Assembly (NCBI GenBank): GCA_951812585.1
Contig: OX638318.1
Span: 710,819 to 774,818 of the forward strand
Direction: 5' to 3'
DNA from: Rhodothermales bacterium
GTDB taxonomy: Bacteria; Bacteroidota; Rhodothermia; Rhodothermales; Bin80
Length of the DNA: 64,000 nt
Of this stretch, positions 1-7,189 are shown piece by piece. Within the stretch, counting starts at the first letter, position 1. Each line of letters starts with the position of its first letter. The notes under the pieces are model-generated. The model was given only the letters and a program-made list of their open reading frames with translations, was not told the DNA's origin and did no database searches. A program made the translations under genes and the position numbers.

Positions 1-262
1 CAGACCACTCCTGTTTCGGGTCCGCGGTTTCGTGCGTGATCGCCTGAATCGCGATGCTGCAGCAGCATCTGGCCTTGTTCTGGAAGCGTCCTTTTTTTTA
101 CCCGTTGACTACTGCCCGGTGCTCTCCAGTATTCCTGGTCAGTATCCTGGCTGGCCATGTAAGCGAAGAAGTCGCGACACATGAGGTCGTAGTAAAGGAA
201 TGACTTGTCGCGGTACTTCCCTCTGTGCCAATAAGAAGTGAGACAGTTCAATACATTAATAG
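1..262 (-). pseudogene. CBASS CD-NTase (SMODS-type nucleotidyltransferase), 3' part, cut off by IS3 insertion
   Basis: The minus strand reads the C-terminal half of a cGAS/DncV-like nucleotidyltransferase. It contains FLYYDLMCRDFFAYM and DQEYWRAPGSSQRV, the conserved tail region of CBASS nucleotidyltransferases. After the Val codon there is a run of eight A residues (T run at 92-99). The family-like continuation KKGRFQNKA...AIQAITHE is in a different frame and would need seven A residues, so the copy also carries a one-base frameshift or a sequencing error. The 5' part of the gene lies at 1833-2494 beyond the IS3 element. The gene runs off the left window edge, where effector genes of a CBASS operon would be expected. 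Family assignment is from motifs; loss of function is inferred. Confidence 0.75.
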
Positions 263-342
263 TGTAGCCGCGTTGGGGTTCAAGCGGCAGGGCTGGTCTG
301 GCGATTTTGCTTAACCAATCCATCATTTTCCCCTATTCAATC

Positions 343-744
343 ATGGAATCCGATTACCCTTCCAACACGACCGGTACGGCAGAGGTCCCTCCGACTGAAG
401 TGGTTCCCAAGGCCAAGCGCCGCAGGTTCACGGCCAGTTACAAGATGCGCATTCTGGACGAGGCCGAGCTCTGCAGCAAGCCTGGAGAGGTCGGTGCGCT
501 TTTGCGTCGGGAAGGCCTTTACTCGTCTCATCTGGCCCAGTGGCGCAAGCAGCGCGAATATGGAGCGCTTTATGGTTCGACCCAGGCTGGGAAGGAACTG
601 TTGGCCAAGGACGAGGAGATTCGGCGGCTGCGCAAGGCGCTTGGTCAGTCCCGGCAGCAGCTTCAGAAGGCCGAGGCCATCATAGAGGTTCAAAAAAAAG
701 TCTGCATGCTCTTTGGCATCAGCAGCGAGAGCGAGGCCGGGTAG
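343..744 (+). CDS. IS3-family transposase OrfA (copy 1)
   Basis: Small DNA-binding subunit of an IS3-type transposase. A helix-turn-helix of the TnpA_1/InsE type is visible in KAKRRRFTASYKMRILDEA and GALLRREGLYSSHLAQWRKQ. A leucine-zipper-like coiled coil with Arg/Lys follows. I chose the ATG at 343; an upstream TTG at 307 is possible. Near the end, IIEVQKK is encoded by a run of eight A residues (692-699). In this family such a run serves as a -1 slippage site that fuses OrfA to OrfB, and OrfB here is in the -1 frame. 133 aa, intact. Confidence 0.85.
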   Translation: MESDYPSNTTGTAEVPPTEVVPKAKRRRFTASYKMRILDEAELCSKPGEVGALLRREGLYSSHLAQWRKQREYGALYGSTQAGKELLAKDEEIRRLRKALGQSRQQLQKAEAIIEVQKKVCMLFGISSESEAG

Positions 745-746
745 CG

Positions 747-1817
747 ATGAGGGAGAGGGTCAAGGCATTGCGTCCGATTCTGGGTACGGTGGCGGCCTGC
801 CGCCACGTGGGGATCTCTCGCGCCTCCTATTACAGAAGTCAACGTGCGGCGCAGCAGCAGCCGAAGCGGCGTCGCCAGAGCAGCCGACGGTTGTCGGAAG
901 CTCGCCGGGCGGAGATTCGGGCGATATTGAACGCGAGGCGTTTTGTGGACCTGCCGCCACGCCAGATCTGGGCCACGCTCCTGGATGAAGGCACCTACCT
1001 GTGCCACTGGCGCACCATGTATCGTATCCTTAGTGAAAACAGGGCGATACGCGAGCGCAGGAATCAGCGCGTACATCCTCCGTACACGAAGCCGGAGTGG
1101 TTGGCCCAAGCTCCGAACGAGCTTTGGACGTGGGACATCACCACGCTTCGGGGCCCGGTTAAGGGCCTGCACTTCAAGCGCTACGTGCTACGGGATATCT
1201 TCAGCCGCTACGTGGTGGGATGGACCCTTGCCTCGTTTGAGTCTGCCGCGCTGGCCAAGGATCTCGTCCTGGCCACATGCGCGCGTCAAAACGTCCGAAG
1301 AGACCAGCTGGTCCTCCATTCGGATCGCGGCCCGGTGATGACAAGCAAGACGTATGTGCAGCTGTTGGCAGAGCTGGGAGTGGAAGGCTCCTACAGCCGT
1401 CCGTATCGCTCGAACGACCATCCCTATTCGGAGGCGCACTTCCGCACGGCGAAGTACCACCGGACTTACGAGGTGCGCTTCGGCTCCCTGGAGGACGCCC
1501 GGAGCTGGGCGCGGCTCTTCTTCCATTGGTACAACAACGAATTCTACCACACGGGGATTGCGCTGATGCATCCCTCGACGATCCACTACGGCAAGACGCG
1601 CGAGGTATGGAAGGCGCGACAGCGCGTCATGCAGGAAGCCTATGCGCGAGAACCGGAGCGATTCATTCGGGGGATGCCCAAGGTACCCATGCCACCGCGG
1701 AAGGTGTGGATCAACCCGCCAGACGACCCCCAGGCTGCGGTGAAGCTCGTAGCCAAGAGCAATGGCCGCCAGTCCCGCAACTTCGTAGTCACACGCGACC
1801 AGTTACTGCCCACATGA
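747..1817 (+). CDS. IS3-family transposase OrfB, DDE integrase (copy 1)
   Basis: Catalytic subunit with an rve core. The DDE triad is visible as D in WDITTLRG, D in HSDRG and E in YSEAHF. The spacing between the last two is 35 residues, the classic D35E spacing. The N-terminal HTH_21 segment is the stretch just before these motifs. The frame is -1 relative to OrfA and continues open upstream of the ATG, which fits synthesis as an OrfAB frameshift product. 356 aa and intact, so this copy looks potentially active, unlike copy 2. Confidence 0.9.
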   Translation: MRERVKALRPILGTVAACRHVGISRASYYRSQRAAQQQPKRRRQSSRRLSEARRAEIRAILNARRFVDLPPRQIWATLLDEGTYLCHWRTMYRILSENRAIRERRNQRVHPPYTKPEWLAQAPNELWTWDITTLRGPVKGLHFKRYVLRDIFSRYVVGWTLASFESAALAKDLVLATCARQNVRRDQLVLHSDRGPVMTSKTYVQLLAELGVEGSYSRPYRSNDHPYSEAHFRTAKYHRTYEVRFGSLEDARSWARLFFHWYNNEFYHTGIALMHPSTIHYGKTREVWKARQRVMQEAYAREPERFIRGMPKVPMPPRKVWINPPDDPQAAVKLVAKSNGRQSRNFVVTRDQLLPT

Positions 1818-1832
1818 GTTCCATCCGCTACA

Positions 1833-2494
1833 CTAAATCCGAGGCGAATTTGTCTCATTTTTGTTGGCACACACCGCTTCCAGTTGTTTATGAACTGGTA
1901 AGCCAGAGTGTCAATGAGCAGGCCGCCAATTTGTACGCTCCACTCTTGTTGCCACGATCGCATCATTCGGCAGAGCGGGACGAGGTTATTGTTGCACGAT
2001 TTGTTGCGCACGCGAATCGCCTCAATCTCCGGGTCCGGATTCGTTGTTTTCCAGCTTCCCCCGTTATTGGAATCGGGATAGATGTAGCTGTCATCATCGT
2101 TGAGAAATCCAGGGACCAGCTCGAAGTTCATCCCACCGCTGAAGGGGATAAGAGTAACCTGACCATCGGCACCGACTTGCGTACTGGAATATGTCCTTCT
2201 GGCTGAATTGCGAACTGCCTGCAGCAGTGCTGACTGTCCGTTGGTGCTGTAGCCGTCGTACCGCTTGTAGAGTGCCCACGGCAACTGAAAGATCATATCC
2301 ACGTCGCTTGTGCCGTGGATGGCTGTGTTTCGGCCATAGGAACCCACCTGTAGGCTGTGCGACGTGTCCGATGTTGTGTCCCAGAAGTCGGTGTTGAGCC
2401 TCTTCGTGATGGTCTTGTAGCGCTTAGAGATCGTGTCTCTATTCCGGACTTGGATGTTGCTGCAGAAAGTGCAAAACCAGTTAGCAAGCCCCAT
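1833..2494 (-). pseudogene. CBASS CD-NTase (SMODS-type nucleotidyltransferase), 5' part
   Basis: N-terminal two thirds of a cGAS/DncV-like nucleotidyltransferase, which makes cyclic oligonucleotide alarms in CBASS phage defence. The nucleotidyltransferase signature is GSYGRNTAI followed by SDVDMIF, which supplies the first two metal-binding acidic residues. FELVP supplies the third. GLLIDTLAYQFI is the helical region of the family. The ATG at 2494 is preceded by GGAGGG at a good distance. The reading frame is cut at about 1835 by IS3 copy 1 and resumes at about 262. Downstream partners (effector, Cap2/Cap3-type genes) would lie left of the window. It was probably functional before the insertion. 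Confidence 0.8.
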
Positions 2495-2802
2495 TATAGT
2501 CCCTCCATACTTTGGTATTCGTTTTCTCGATGCGGCTCCTTCCGTGACCACTTCCGCAGCGGCAACCAGCCTCCCTATTCGATATAATCCTCGGCACAAT
2601 AGGCCATGTGTTGTCCGCACACAATCCGGTGGTGCACCATTCTTAGTTGGTAGGGGGCGAACATAGTAGCGTGGAGGTGGTATTTGAATGAGTAGTGTAG
2701 CCTATATGCGCTTGTAGAGCCACGGTATGTGCCAACAGGAATGATACACTTTAGCGTAGGCTAAGTTCCACGTTATATCGGGCATTTTTGCGGCTGAGCG
2801 TG

Positions 2803-3783
2803 TTAGGTAGTGTGTTTGGGCTTGTTGATCCATACTGCTCTTGGCGGCATCGGTATGCGTGGTCTGCCACGCAAGAAGCGTTCCGGATGTTGTGCGTAGG
2901 CCGCGTCCATGACTTGCTGACGGGCAGCTCTGACGGCTTCGGTATGGCCGTAGGGCACAGTCAGGGGATGCATGAGCCCAAGGTCGGAGTGGTAGAACAT
3001 CTCGTTGTACCATGCGAAGAACCATCGGGCCCATTGCTGGGCATCCTCCAGAGATCCGAACCGCCTCGGGTACAGGTGAGGATACTGGGCGGTACGGAAT
3101 AGGGCCTCCGAGTACGGGTTATCGTTCGACTGGTACGGTCGCGCATAGGAACGCGTGACGCCCAGCAGCCCCAACAACTGGATGTAGGTCCGGGCGGTCA
3201 TGGGCGCGCCCCGGTCCGTGTGGACCGGGGGTGGGTCGGCTGTGACCCCTTGGCACTCGCAGGTGGTCACGACCAGATCGGCTGCCAGATCAGCCGTCTC
3301 GTACGGGGACACCATCCAGCCCACCACGTACCGACTGAAGATGTCTACGATCACGTAGCACTTGTAGGAGGCCCCTTTTCGGGGACCGCGCAGCGTGGTG
3401 ATGTCCATGGACCAGACCTGGTTGGGGGCCGTGGCCACCCGCTCCGGCCTGGTGTAGGGCGGGTGTACCCGCTGGTTACGGCGCTCTCGTACCGCGCGGC
3501 TTTCTTTCAGGATACGATACAGCGTGCGCCAGTGACACCCATAGGGGCCTTCATCTAGCAGCGTAGCCCCTATCTGCCGGGGCGGCAGATCCATGAACCG
3601 CTCCGAACACAACCGGGCCAGCATCTGTGTGCGCCACGCGTCACCGATGGCGAGCCGGCCCTTTGGCCGCTTCCTTGGCTTGCGTGGCCCTGGAGGCAAT
3701 CATTGGTGCCCGGTGCTACGGGAGATCTCCATGTAGCGGCACGCGGCAGTCATATCCATGGCCTTGGTGAGTTCCTCCAGCAT
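2803..3783 (-). pseudogene. IS3-family transposase OrfB (copy 2), interrupted by an in-frame stop
   Basis: DDE integrase-type transposase with WSMDITTLRGP, HTDRGAPM and YSEALF at the expected places. Its N-terminal part (MLEELTKAMDMTAACRYMEI) is in the same frame but is separated from the rest by a TGA at 3700-3702, shortly after ISRST, where copies 1 and 3 have the YY pair of this region. The enzyme would be truncated after about 27 residues, or after the OrfA fusion. I therefore call it a pseudogene. A sequencing error is possible but there is no sign of a frameshift. Confidence 0.8.
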
Positions 3784-4192
3784 AATCAACCTGGTTGCCC
3801 GGGCTCGTCGGGGATCTCGAGCCCAAGCAGTCCAGAGACTTTTTTTTTTGAACCTCAATGACCGTCCGGGCCTGCTTGAGCTCATGACGCGTACGCGCAA
3901 GCGTCTTGCGCACCGCACGCAGCTCCTTTCTCAGCGCGTGCACCTTGTCGGCGGACTGCGTTCCAGCCTCCGGACTGTCGAGCTGTTGGCGCCACTTGGA
4001 CAGCTGAGACGAGTAAAGGCCTTCCCGGCGCAACAGCGCGCCAATCTCTCCGGGTATCTGACAAGTGTCCGCTTCGCGGACGATGCGCTGCTTATAGGCC
4101 TTGGTGAATCTGCGGCGCTTTGCCCGCGGTACGACCTCCGTGGATGGAACCTGCGATGGTGCCGCACGGCTCTCATGAAGCGTTGAATCCAT
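3716..4192 (-). CDS. IS3-family transposase OrfA (copy 2)
   Basis: DNA-binding subunit of the second IS3-type element. It has a helix-turn-helix in RAKRRRFTKAYKQRIVREA and GALLRREGLYSSQLSKWRQQ, followed by a basic coiled coil. A run of ten T residues (3840-3849, poly-A on the coding strand) lies at the VIEVQKKK position, the same slippage site as in copies 1 and 3. The ATG at 4192 matches the start of copy 1. The frame runs on past the slip site to 3716. OrfB is broken, so this OrfA is probably a relic that could only act as a repressor or be inert. Confidence 0.75.
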   Translation of the reverse strand: MDSTLHESRAAPSQVPSTEVVPRAKRRRFTKAYKQRIVREADTCQIPGEIGALLRREGLYSSQLSKWRQQLDSPEAGTQSADKVHALRKELRAVRKTLARTRHELKQARTVIEVQKKKSLDCLGSRSPTSPGNQVDYAGGTHQGHGYDCRVPLHGDLP

Positions 4193-4254
4193 GGCGTTTA
4201 CCGATCTACGTGACAAAAAGACCGCCCACAACAATAACGACCAGAAGACCGCCA

Positions 4255-4277
4255 TTGCACCCTAAATTAGGGTGCAA
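4255..4277. repeat. Perfect 11-bp-arm palindrome inside IS3 copy 2, upstream of OrfA
   Basis: The arms TTGCACCCTAA and TTAGGGTGCAA flank a single A. It lies between the terminal repeat and the OrfA start, where the element's promoter should be. It could be an operator or a cruciform-forming site of the element. No equivalent was seen in copies 1 and 3. Confidence 0.5.
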
Positions 4278-4307
4278 GCGTGTCCCACCTTTTTGTGGCA
4301 CATAGGA

Positions 4308-4442
4308 ATGGTAACACGGGCGATGAACGGGGGTTTCCGGCGGCTGATGAAGGCTTCCATCCGTGCACTGAAGATGGCCGCCGTAAAGTCGCTGCTGTCC
4401 TTCGCGCACCAGATGGGCTACTTGCCCTTCAACGTAGAGCGG
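4308..4442 (+). pseudogene. Relic of a tyrosine recombinase/integrase (N-terminal core-binding domain)
   Basis: The translated stretch ending AAVKSLLSFAHQMGYLPFNV closely resembles the end of the SAM-like core-binding domain of phage/XerCD-type integrases. After this point the frame loses any resemblance and no catalytic domain follows. It is a short decayed fragment just outside IS3 copy 2. Assignment is by motif memory only. Confidence 0.45.
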
Positions 4443-5262
4443 ATGGAATACACTTCAACCGCTCCCTCTCACTCGGGGAGTGGGAGAAGTAACCTCGTGC
4501 TGGTATACTCCGCGAAGATTCCCAAGCCTCCAGCTACGTTGGAATAGGCACGCTTGATGAATGTCAATAGTCTTCCCCGGTCTGCGACTATTGAAGGGGC
4601 TGGTTTTGGGAGGCCTAAGGAGTGGGTGCGTGTCAGGGGGCCAACCGGAATGAGGGCATGACGTGGGGCTGACGGCGCTAAATTCTTTTCTCCGACGTAT
4701 TATTATCGGAAATGTTTTAGACCCCGAAAAACGGCAACCAACGACCGGCTGGGCAGCCCGCACGCCGCCTGAGATGTCCGCACACGAGCCAGGGTGGAGC
4801 GCCGCAGATTGCGCCCGATCACATTCAGGTGCAGTCCAAGGCGATTTGGGGACCTTTCCCTGACTACCAGGCGGAAACTGGAGCCGCAGGAGCGGACTTT
4901 AGAACCCGTGGCCGCTTTTCACGGATTTAGGCGCACAATTGTACTATAACGAACGTAACCACGATGAAGGAAATAACCCGCACGGCCGTTCTGCAGGCCG
5001 CGTGTCCGCCGCCCACCGCGGGTGTATCTACGGCGCACCCGTCTGAAAACAGTAAGGCCGCAAGCGACTGGTTAAGTACATTCCCTGTACGCGTAGAAGA
5101 GGGCGCCGAGAGCATCGAAGTCCTGCTTATCCAGCAGGAAGAGCGTTACCGAAGCAAATTACCGCACACCCTGTGTGCAGGCGGGCACATTAGAAAGGCT
5201 CGGCGGCTTTATGGCAACCCGGAGAGACAAGGCTCAACAACCGTAGCGCCTGGGGCCGGTCG
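4443..5262. other. Gene-poor stretch, no supported gene
   Basis: Only short frames without recognisable motifs were found on either strand. One hairpin is visible near 4564-4592, with CAATAGTC pairing with GACTATTG across a 13-base loop. Composition and position suggest decayed mobile-element or intergenic DNA. Confidence 0.5.
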
Positions 5263-6387
5263 TCACATGTCCACCGAATACACCACAACCGTGGGGACCA
5301 CCGGGACGGGATCAAATACGGATGTGGATTCAATGGATCCGTAAGCACGGCCAGACCGGATGACCCTCAGCGAAAGTTTCGCCGGCAGTTCTGTCCGGCC
5401 CACCGTCTTCCCGGCGGAGTCCAGAATCATCCACTCTACGGTTGGGTTTCCCCGATCTATACCCTTGACCCAAATCTGATCCCTGTCGTCGACCCTGAAC
5501 GACCTGTACGCCGGCTTCACTTTGTGTATGGACCCAAACTGATCGGGGTTTACTATTGCATCCAACTCTACGCTCGTAACAGGTATGGGCGCATGGAGTT
5601 GCTGGATGGATCCCACGATATCTCCATCCACCGAGGTAATCGTGATATCAATGTTCTCGTTCCATCCGGAGTACAGTTTTCCACTCGGACTTAAGCGAAT
5701 AATCGACCTGCGACCGAAGGGAACGTAGCGTAGCGCAGGAGTCCTTTCCGGTGACATGAAGAGCAGCAGCTCCCGATCAGGCAAGCGTGCCAAGGTCCGC
5801 ACCATCGTGCCAGTCCAACTCGTCTGCACGACAGCCACAAAGAGATCTGCGTCTATATTCTCGGCAGTGATATCGGGTCTATGCAGGGTAATGGGACCCA
5901 AGTCCGTGATCCCAATGACGTTAGAGGTATTGCCAACGGAGTCGTTTTCCACGACTTTGATGCGACGTTGGAACAACCAGGTTTCTGGAGCGAAAACCGA
6001 GAGTACGTCCTGACGGGAATCAAATACGTAGATCGAGTCATTGCGGCCGACGAGCACGTTCGAAATATCTCTGAACTCGCCAGGGGCGGCGCCACGACTG
6101 CCAAATGTTCCTAACAGGACGCCTCCCGCGGAAAATACCGAGATGTCCATGGAAGACTCGTCGCCAACGAAGAGTTGGCCGGCGGCATTGACAGCCAAGC
6201 CATCAATGCCGCCGAACACAACGGTGTCTCCATCTGCTTCATCTCCTATGCGGACGATCTCGGAGAGAACTATCTGAGAATCGCTTTCCCTGTCGGGGCT
6301 CGCTTCACGACCATCCCTCTGGCAAGCCACCAAGGATAAGCATAACATCAAGAGCACCGCAGGCCTTAGGACATGATCGGTGTACAT
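5263..6387 (-). CDS. Six-bladed beta-propeller lipoprotein
   Basis: Predicted exported lipoprotein: basic-polar N-terminus, hydrophobic core and lipobox SLVAC at residues 18-22. Repeated blade motifs follow, such as GLAVNAAGQLFVGD, FGSRGAAPGEF and NDSIYVFDSRQDVLSVF, typical of the NHL-like six-bladed propeller proteins common in Bacteroidota-type genomes. I chose ATG 6387 because it starts directly at the signal peptide. An open frame extends further upstream through a run of 11 G residues. The preceding gene on the same strand (6416-6871) encodes a Cys-rich secreted protein, and the two may be co-transcribed. Function unknown; ligand or peptide binding is a guess. A second, broken family member is at 9395-10472. 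Confidence 0.8.
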   Translation of the reverse strand: MYTDHVLRPAVLLMLCLSLVACQRDGREASPDRESDSQIVLSEIVRIGDEADGDTVVFGGIDGLAVNAAGQLFVGDESSMDISVFSAGGVLLGTFGSRGAAPGEFRDISNVLVGRNDSIYVFDSRQDVLSVFAPETWLFQRRIKVVENDSVGNTSNVIGITDLGPITLHRPDITAENIDADLFVAVVQTSWTGTMVRTLARLPDRELLLFMSPERTPALRYVPFGRRSIIRLSPSGKLYSGWNENIDITITSVDGDIVGSIQQLHAPIPVTSVELDAIVNPDQFGSIHKVKPAYRSFRVDDRDQIWVKGIDRGNPTVEWMILDSAGKTVGRTELPAKLSLRVIRSGRAYGSIESTSVFDPVPVVPTVVVYSVDM

Positions 6388-6393
6388 GTATTG

Positions 6394-6404
6394 CCCCCCC
6401 CCCC
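6394..6404 (-). promoter_or_regulatory. Run of 11 G residues (coding strand) six bases upstream of the propeller start codon
   Basis: On the minus strand the sequence is G11, then CAATAC, then ATG. It occupies the place of a ribosome-binding site. Homopolymeric G tracts of this length are slippage-prone in other bacteria and can switch expression. Whether that happens here is inference; tract length may also be misread. Confidence 0.45.
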
Positions 6405-6415
6405 TAGCTAGGAGC

Positions 6416-6871
6416 TTAAGAGTCGTCGTCGCTGGGCCGTACCATTTTGCAATCTGGGCAGCCACCTAAACGCCGACAGTAAATCTGATTGGATTCTAGG
6501 TCGAGCACCTCAGTACAGTACCCGCTGCTTTCACTGTCTGTGCATTTGCAGTCCACTTCGTCTTCCGTTGTATTCCACAGAAAAGACGCTAACGGTCCGG
6601 ATGTACCTATCATAGCGATGGGGTCTTCATAGAGAACCGGCGGCACACCTTGCTCGTCAAAATCAAGGAAATAATGAGGTGGTAGGGTTACCAACAAGGA
6701 ACCCTCTTTGCGGACGACCTGCGTTCCTTCGGGTAACTGGAGCTTAGGCCCACAGGCCACGCCCTCCGCAATCTGATCAGAAAGAACGGGGTCAGGAGAT
6801 ACGACCTGAGCCATTGCATCCGTGTAGGCCGACCCGAAGATCATCACCATAAGGAACGCCGAGACGAACAC
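6416..6871 (-). CDS. Small secreted Cys-rich protein of unknown function
   Basis: About 150 residues. The N-terminal hydrophobic stretch (FVSAFLMVMIFGSAYTDAMA) ending in AMAQ looks like a cleavable signal peptide. The last third is Cys-rich: DCKCTD, GYCTEV, YCRRLGGCPDCKMV. No ATG is available; GTG 6871 is taken, and the frame remains open upstream with TRRTSLSL, so the true start may be earlier. It precedes a six-bladed propeller lipoprotein gene by about 30 bp. This recalls the Bacteroidota NVEALA-type small Cys-rich proteins that also neighbour six-bladed propellers, although no NVEALA motif is visible. The function is not known to me. Confidence 0.6.
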   Translation of the reverse strand: MFVSAFLMVMIFGSAYTDAMAQVVSPDPVLSDQIAEGVACGPKLQLPEGTQVVRKEGSLLVTLPPHYFLDFDEQGVPPVLYEDPIAMIGTSGPLASFLWNTTEDEVDCKCTDSESSGYCTEVLDLESNQIYCRRLGGCPDCKMVRPSDDDS

Positions 6872-6928
6872 GAGAGATAAAGAAGTACGCCTAGTAATAC
6901 CTACTGTAGGATAAGTGAATGTGGTGTG

Positions 6929-6956
6929 GCCCTTAGGGCCTGAGTAAGGGCCCTAG
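6929..6956. repeat. GGGCCC-centred inverted repeats upstream of the Cys-rich gene
   Basis: GGCCCTTAGGGCC at 6929-6941 is a palindrome. Its arms also pair with the following TAAGGGCCC. It lies about 60 bp upstream of the Cys-rich gene start and could be an operator or leader hairpin. No further support. Confidence 0.35.
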
Positions 6957-7059
6957 TATAACTAGTCGTTTCCGTAAAACCAAGAACTTCGGATAATCAG
7001 GGAGAAAAATTTCATCTGTTAACGAACGTAGCCGCCAGATCGCACTCATCGCCGTCTAG

Positions 7060-7158
7060 TTCTCGGCCAACACCCAGCGGGTCTACCGCCACGCATGGGA
7101 ATCTTGGCGGGGAGATGAGCCGACCTTGTACGCCACCCTGAGCGCGTCCCTAGCCTGA
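7060..7158 (+). pseudogene. Relic of a tyrosine recombinase N-terminus
   Basis: The frame reads FSANTQRVYRHAWESW, which resembles the opening helix of integrase core-binding domains (SANTxRAYRxxWxxF). It is preceded by a stop at 7057 and ends with a stop at 7156. Only about 32 residues remain, next to the broken end of an IS21-type element. It belongs to a different copy from the relic at 4.3 kb, because the segment order is reversed. Confidence 0.35.
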
Positions 7159-7189
7159 AATCCCACCTAGTCCGCGTGGAATTTCAGAC
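7153..7189. repeat. Inverted repeat at the truncated 3' side of the IS21-type gene
   Basis: CTGAAATCCCAC (7155-7166) pairs with GTGGAATTTCAG (7176-7187) with one mismatch, around a nine-base loop. It may be a terminus of a mobile element or the junction of a deletion. It coincides with the point where IstA homology stops. Confidence 0.4.

Larger units (their letters stand above)
263..1832 (+). mobile_element. IS3-family insertion sequence (copy 1), inserted in the CD-NTase gene
   Basis: About 1.57 kb with two overlapping transposase frames. The left end reads TGTAGCCGCG and the right end, reverse-complemented, reads TGTAGCGGAT, giving short imperfect terminal repeats. The identity of the two ends extends outward by TAG, so the exact boundary and the target duplication are not resolved. 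The flanking minus-strand reading frames join into one CD-NTase gene, which fixes the insertion point to within a few bases. Confidence 0.8.
2728..4302 (-). mobile_element. IS3-family insertion sequence (copy 2), defective
   Basis: About 1.57 kb. The low end reads TGTGCCAACAGG and the high end, reverse-complemented, reads TGTGCCACAAAAAGG, giving imperfect terminal inverted repeats that start TGTGCCA. It encodes OrfA and OrfB related to, but clearly different from, copies 1 and 3. OrfB has an in-frame stop. No convincing target duplication was found: the flanks share only TA. It lies about 230 bp upstream of the CD-NTase start. Confidence 0.7.

Noticed and set aside
263-1832. Target-site duplication for IS3 copy 1
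   Set aside because: The flanks share only short A/T-rich pieces and the match depends on where the end is drawn; not claimed.
1640-2620. A single longer minus-strand gene including the 1640-1832 segment
   Set aside because: The last part of this frame lies inside IS3 copy 1 and the family-type sequence stops at the IS border; the first 42 codons also lack homology, and ATG 2494 has a good ribosome-binding site.
2693-2702. TAGTGTAGCC, identical to ten bases at the left end of IS3 copy 1
   Set aside because: No matching second end or transposase; a ten-base match is expected by chance in this much sequence, and copy 2 has better ends at 2728 and 4302.
4455-4763. A minus-strand frame in the gene-poor stretch
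   Set aside because: Pro/Ser/Arg-rich with no motif; looks like non-coding DNA.
4964-5344. A + strand frame starting MKEITRTAVLQAACPPPT
   Set aside because: No motif, unusual composition, and it overlaps the end of the propeller gene on the opposite strand.
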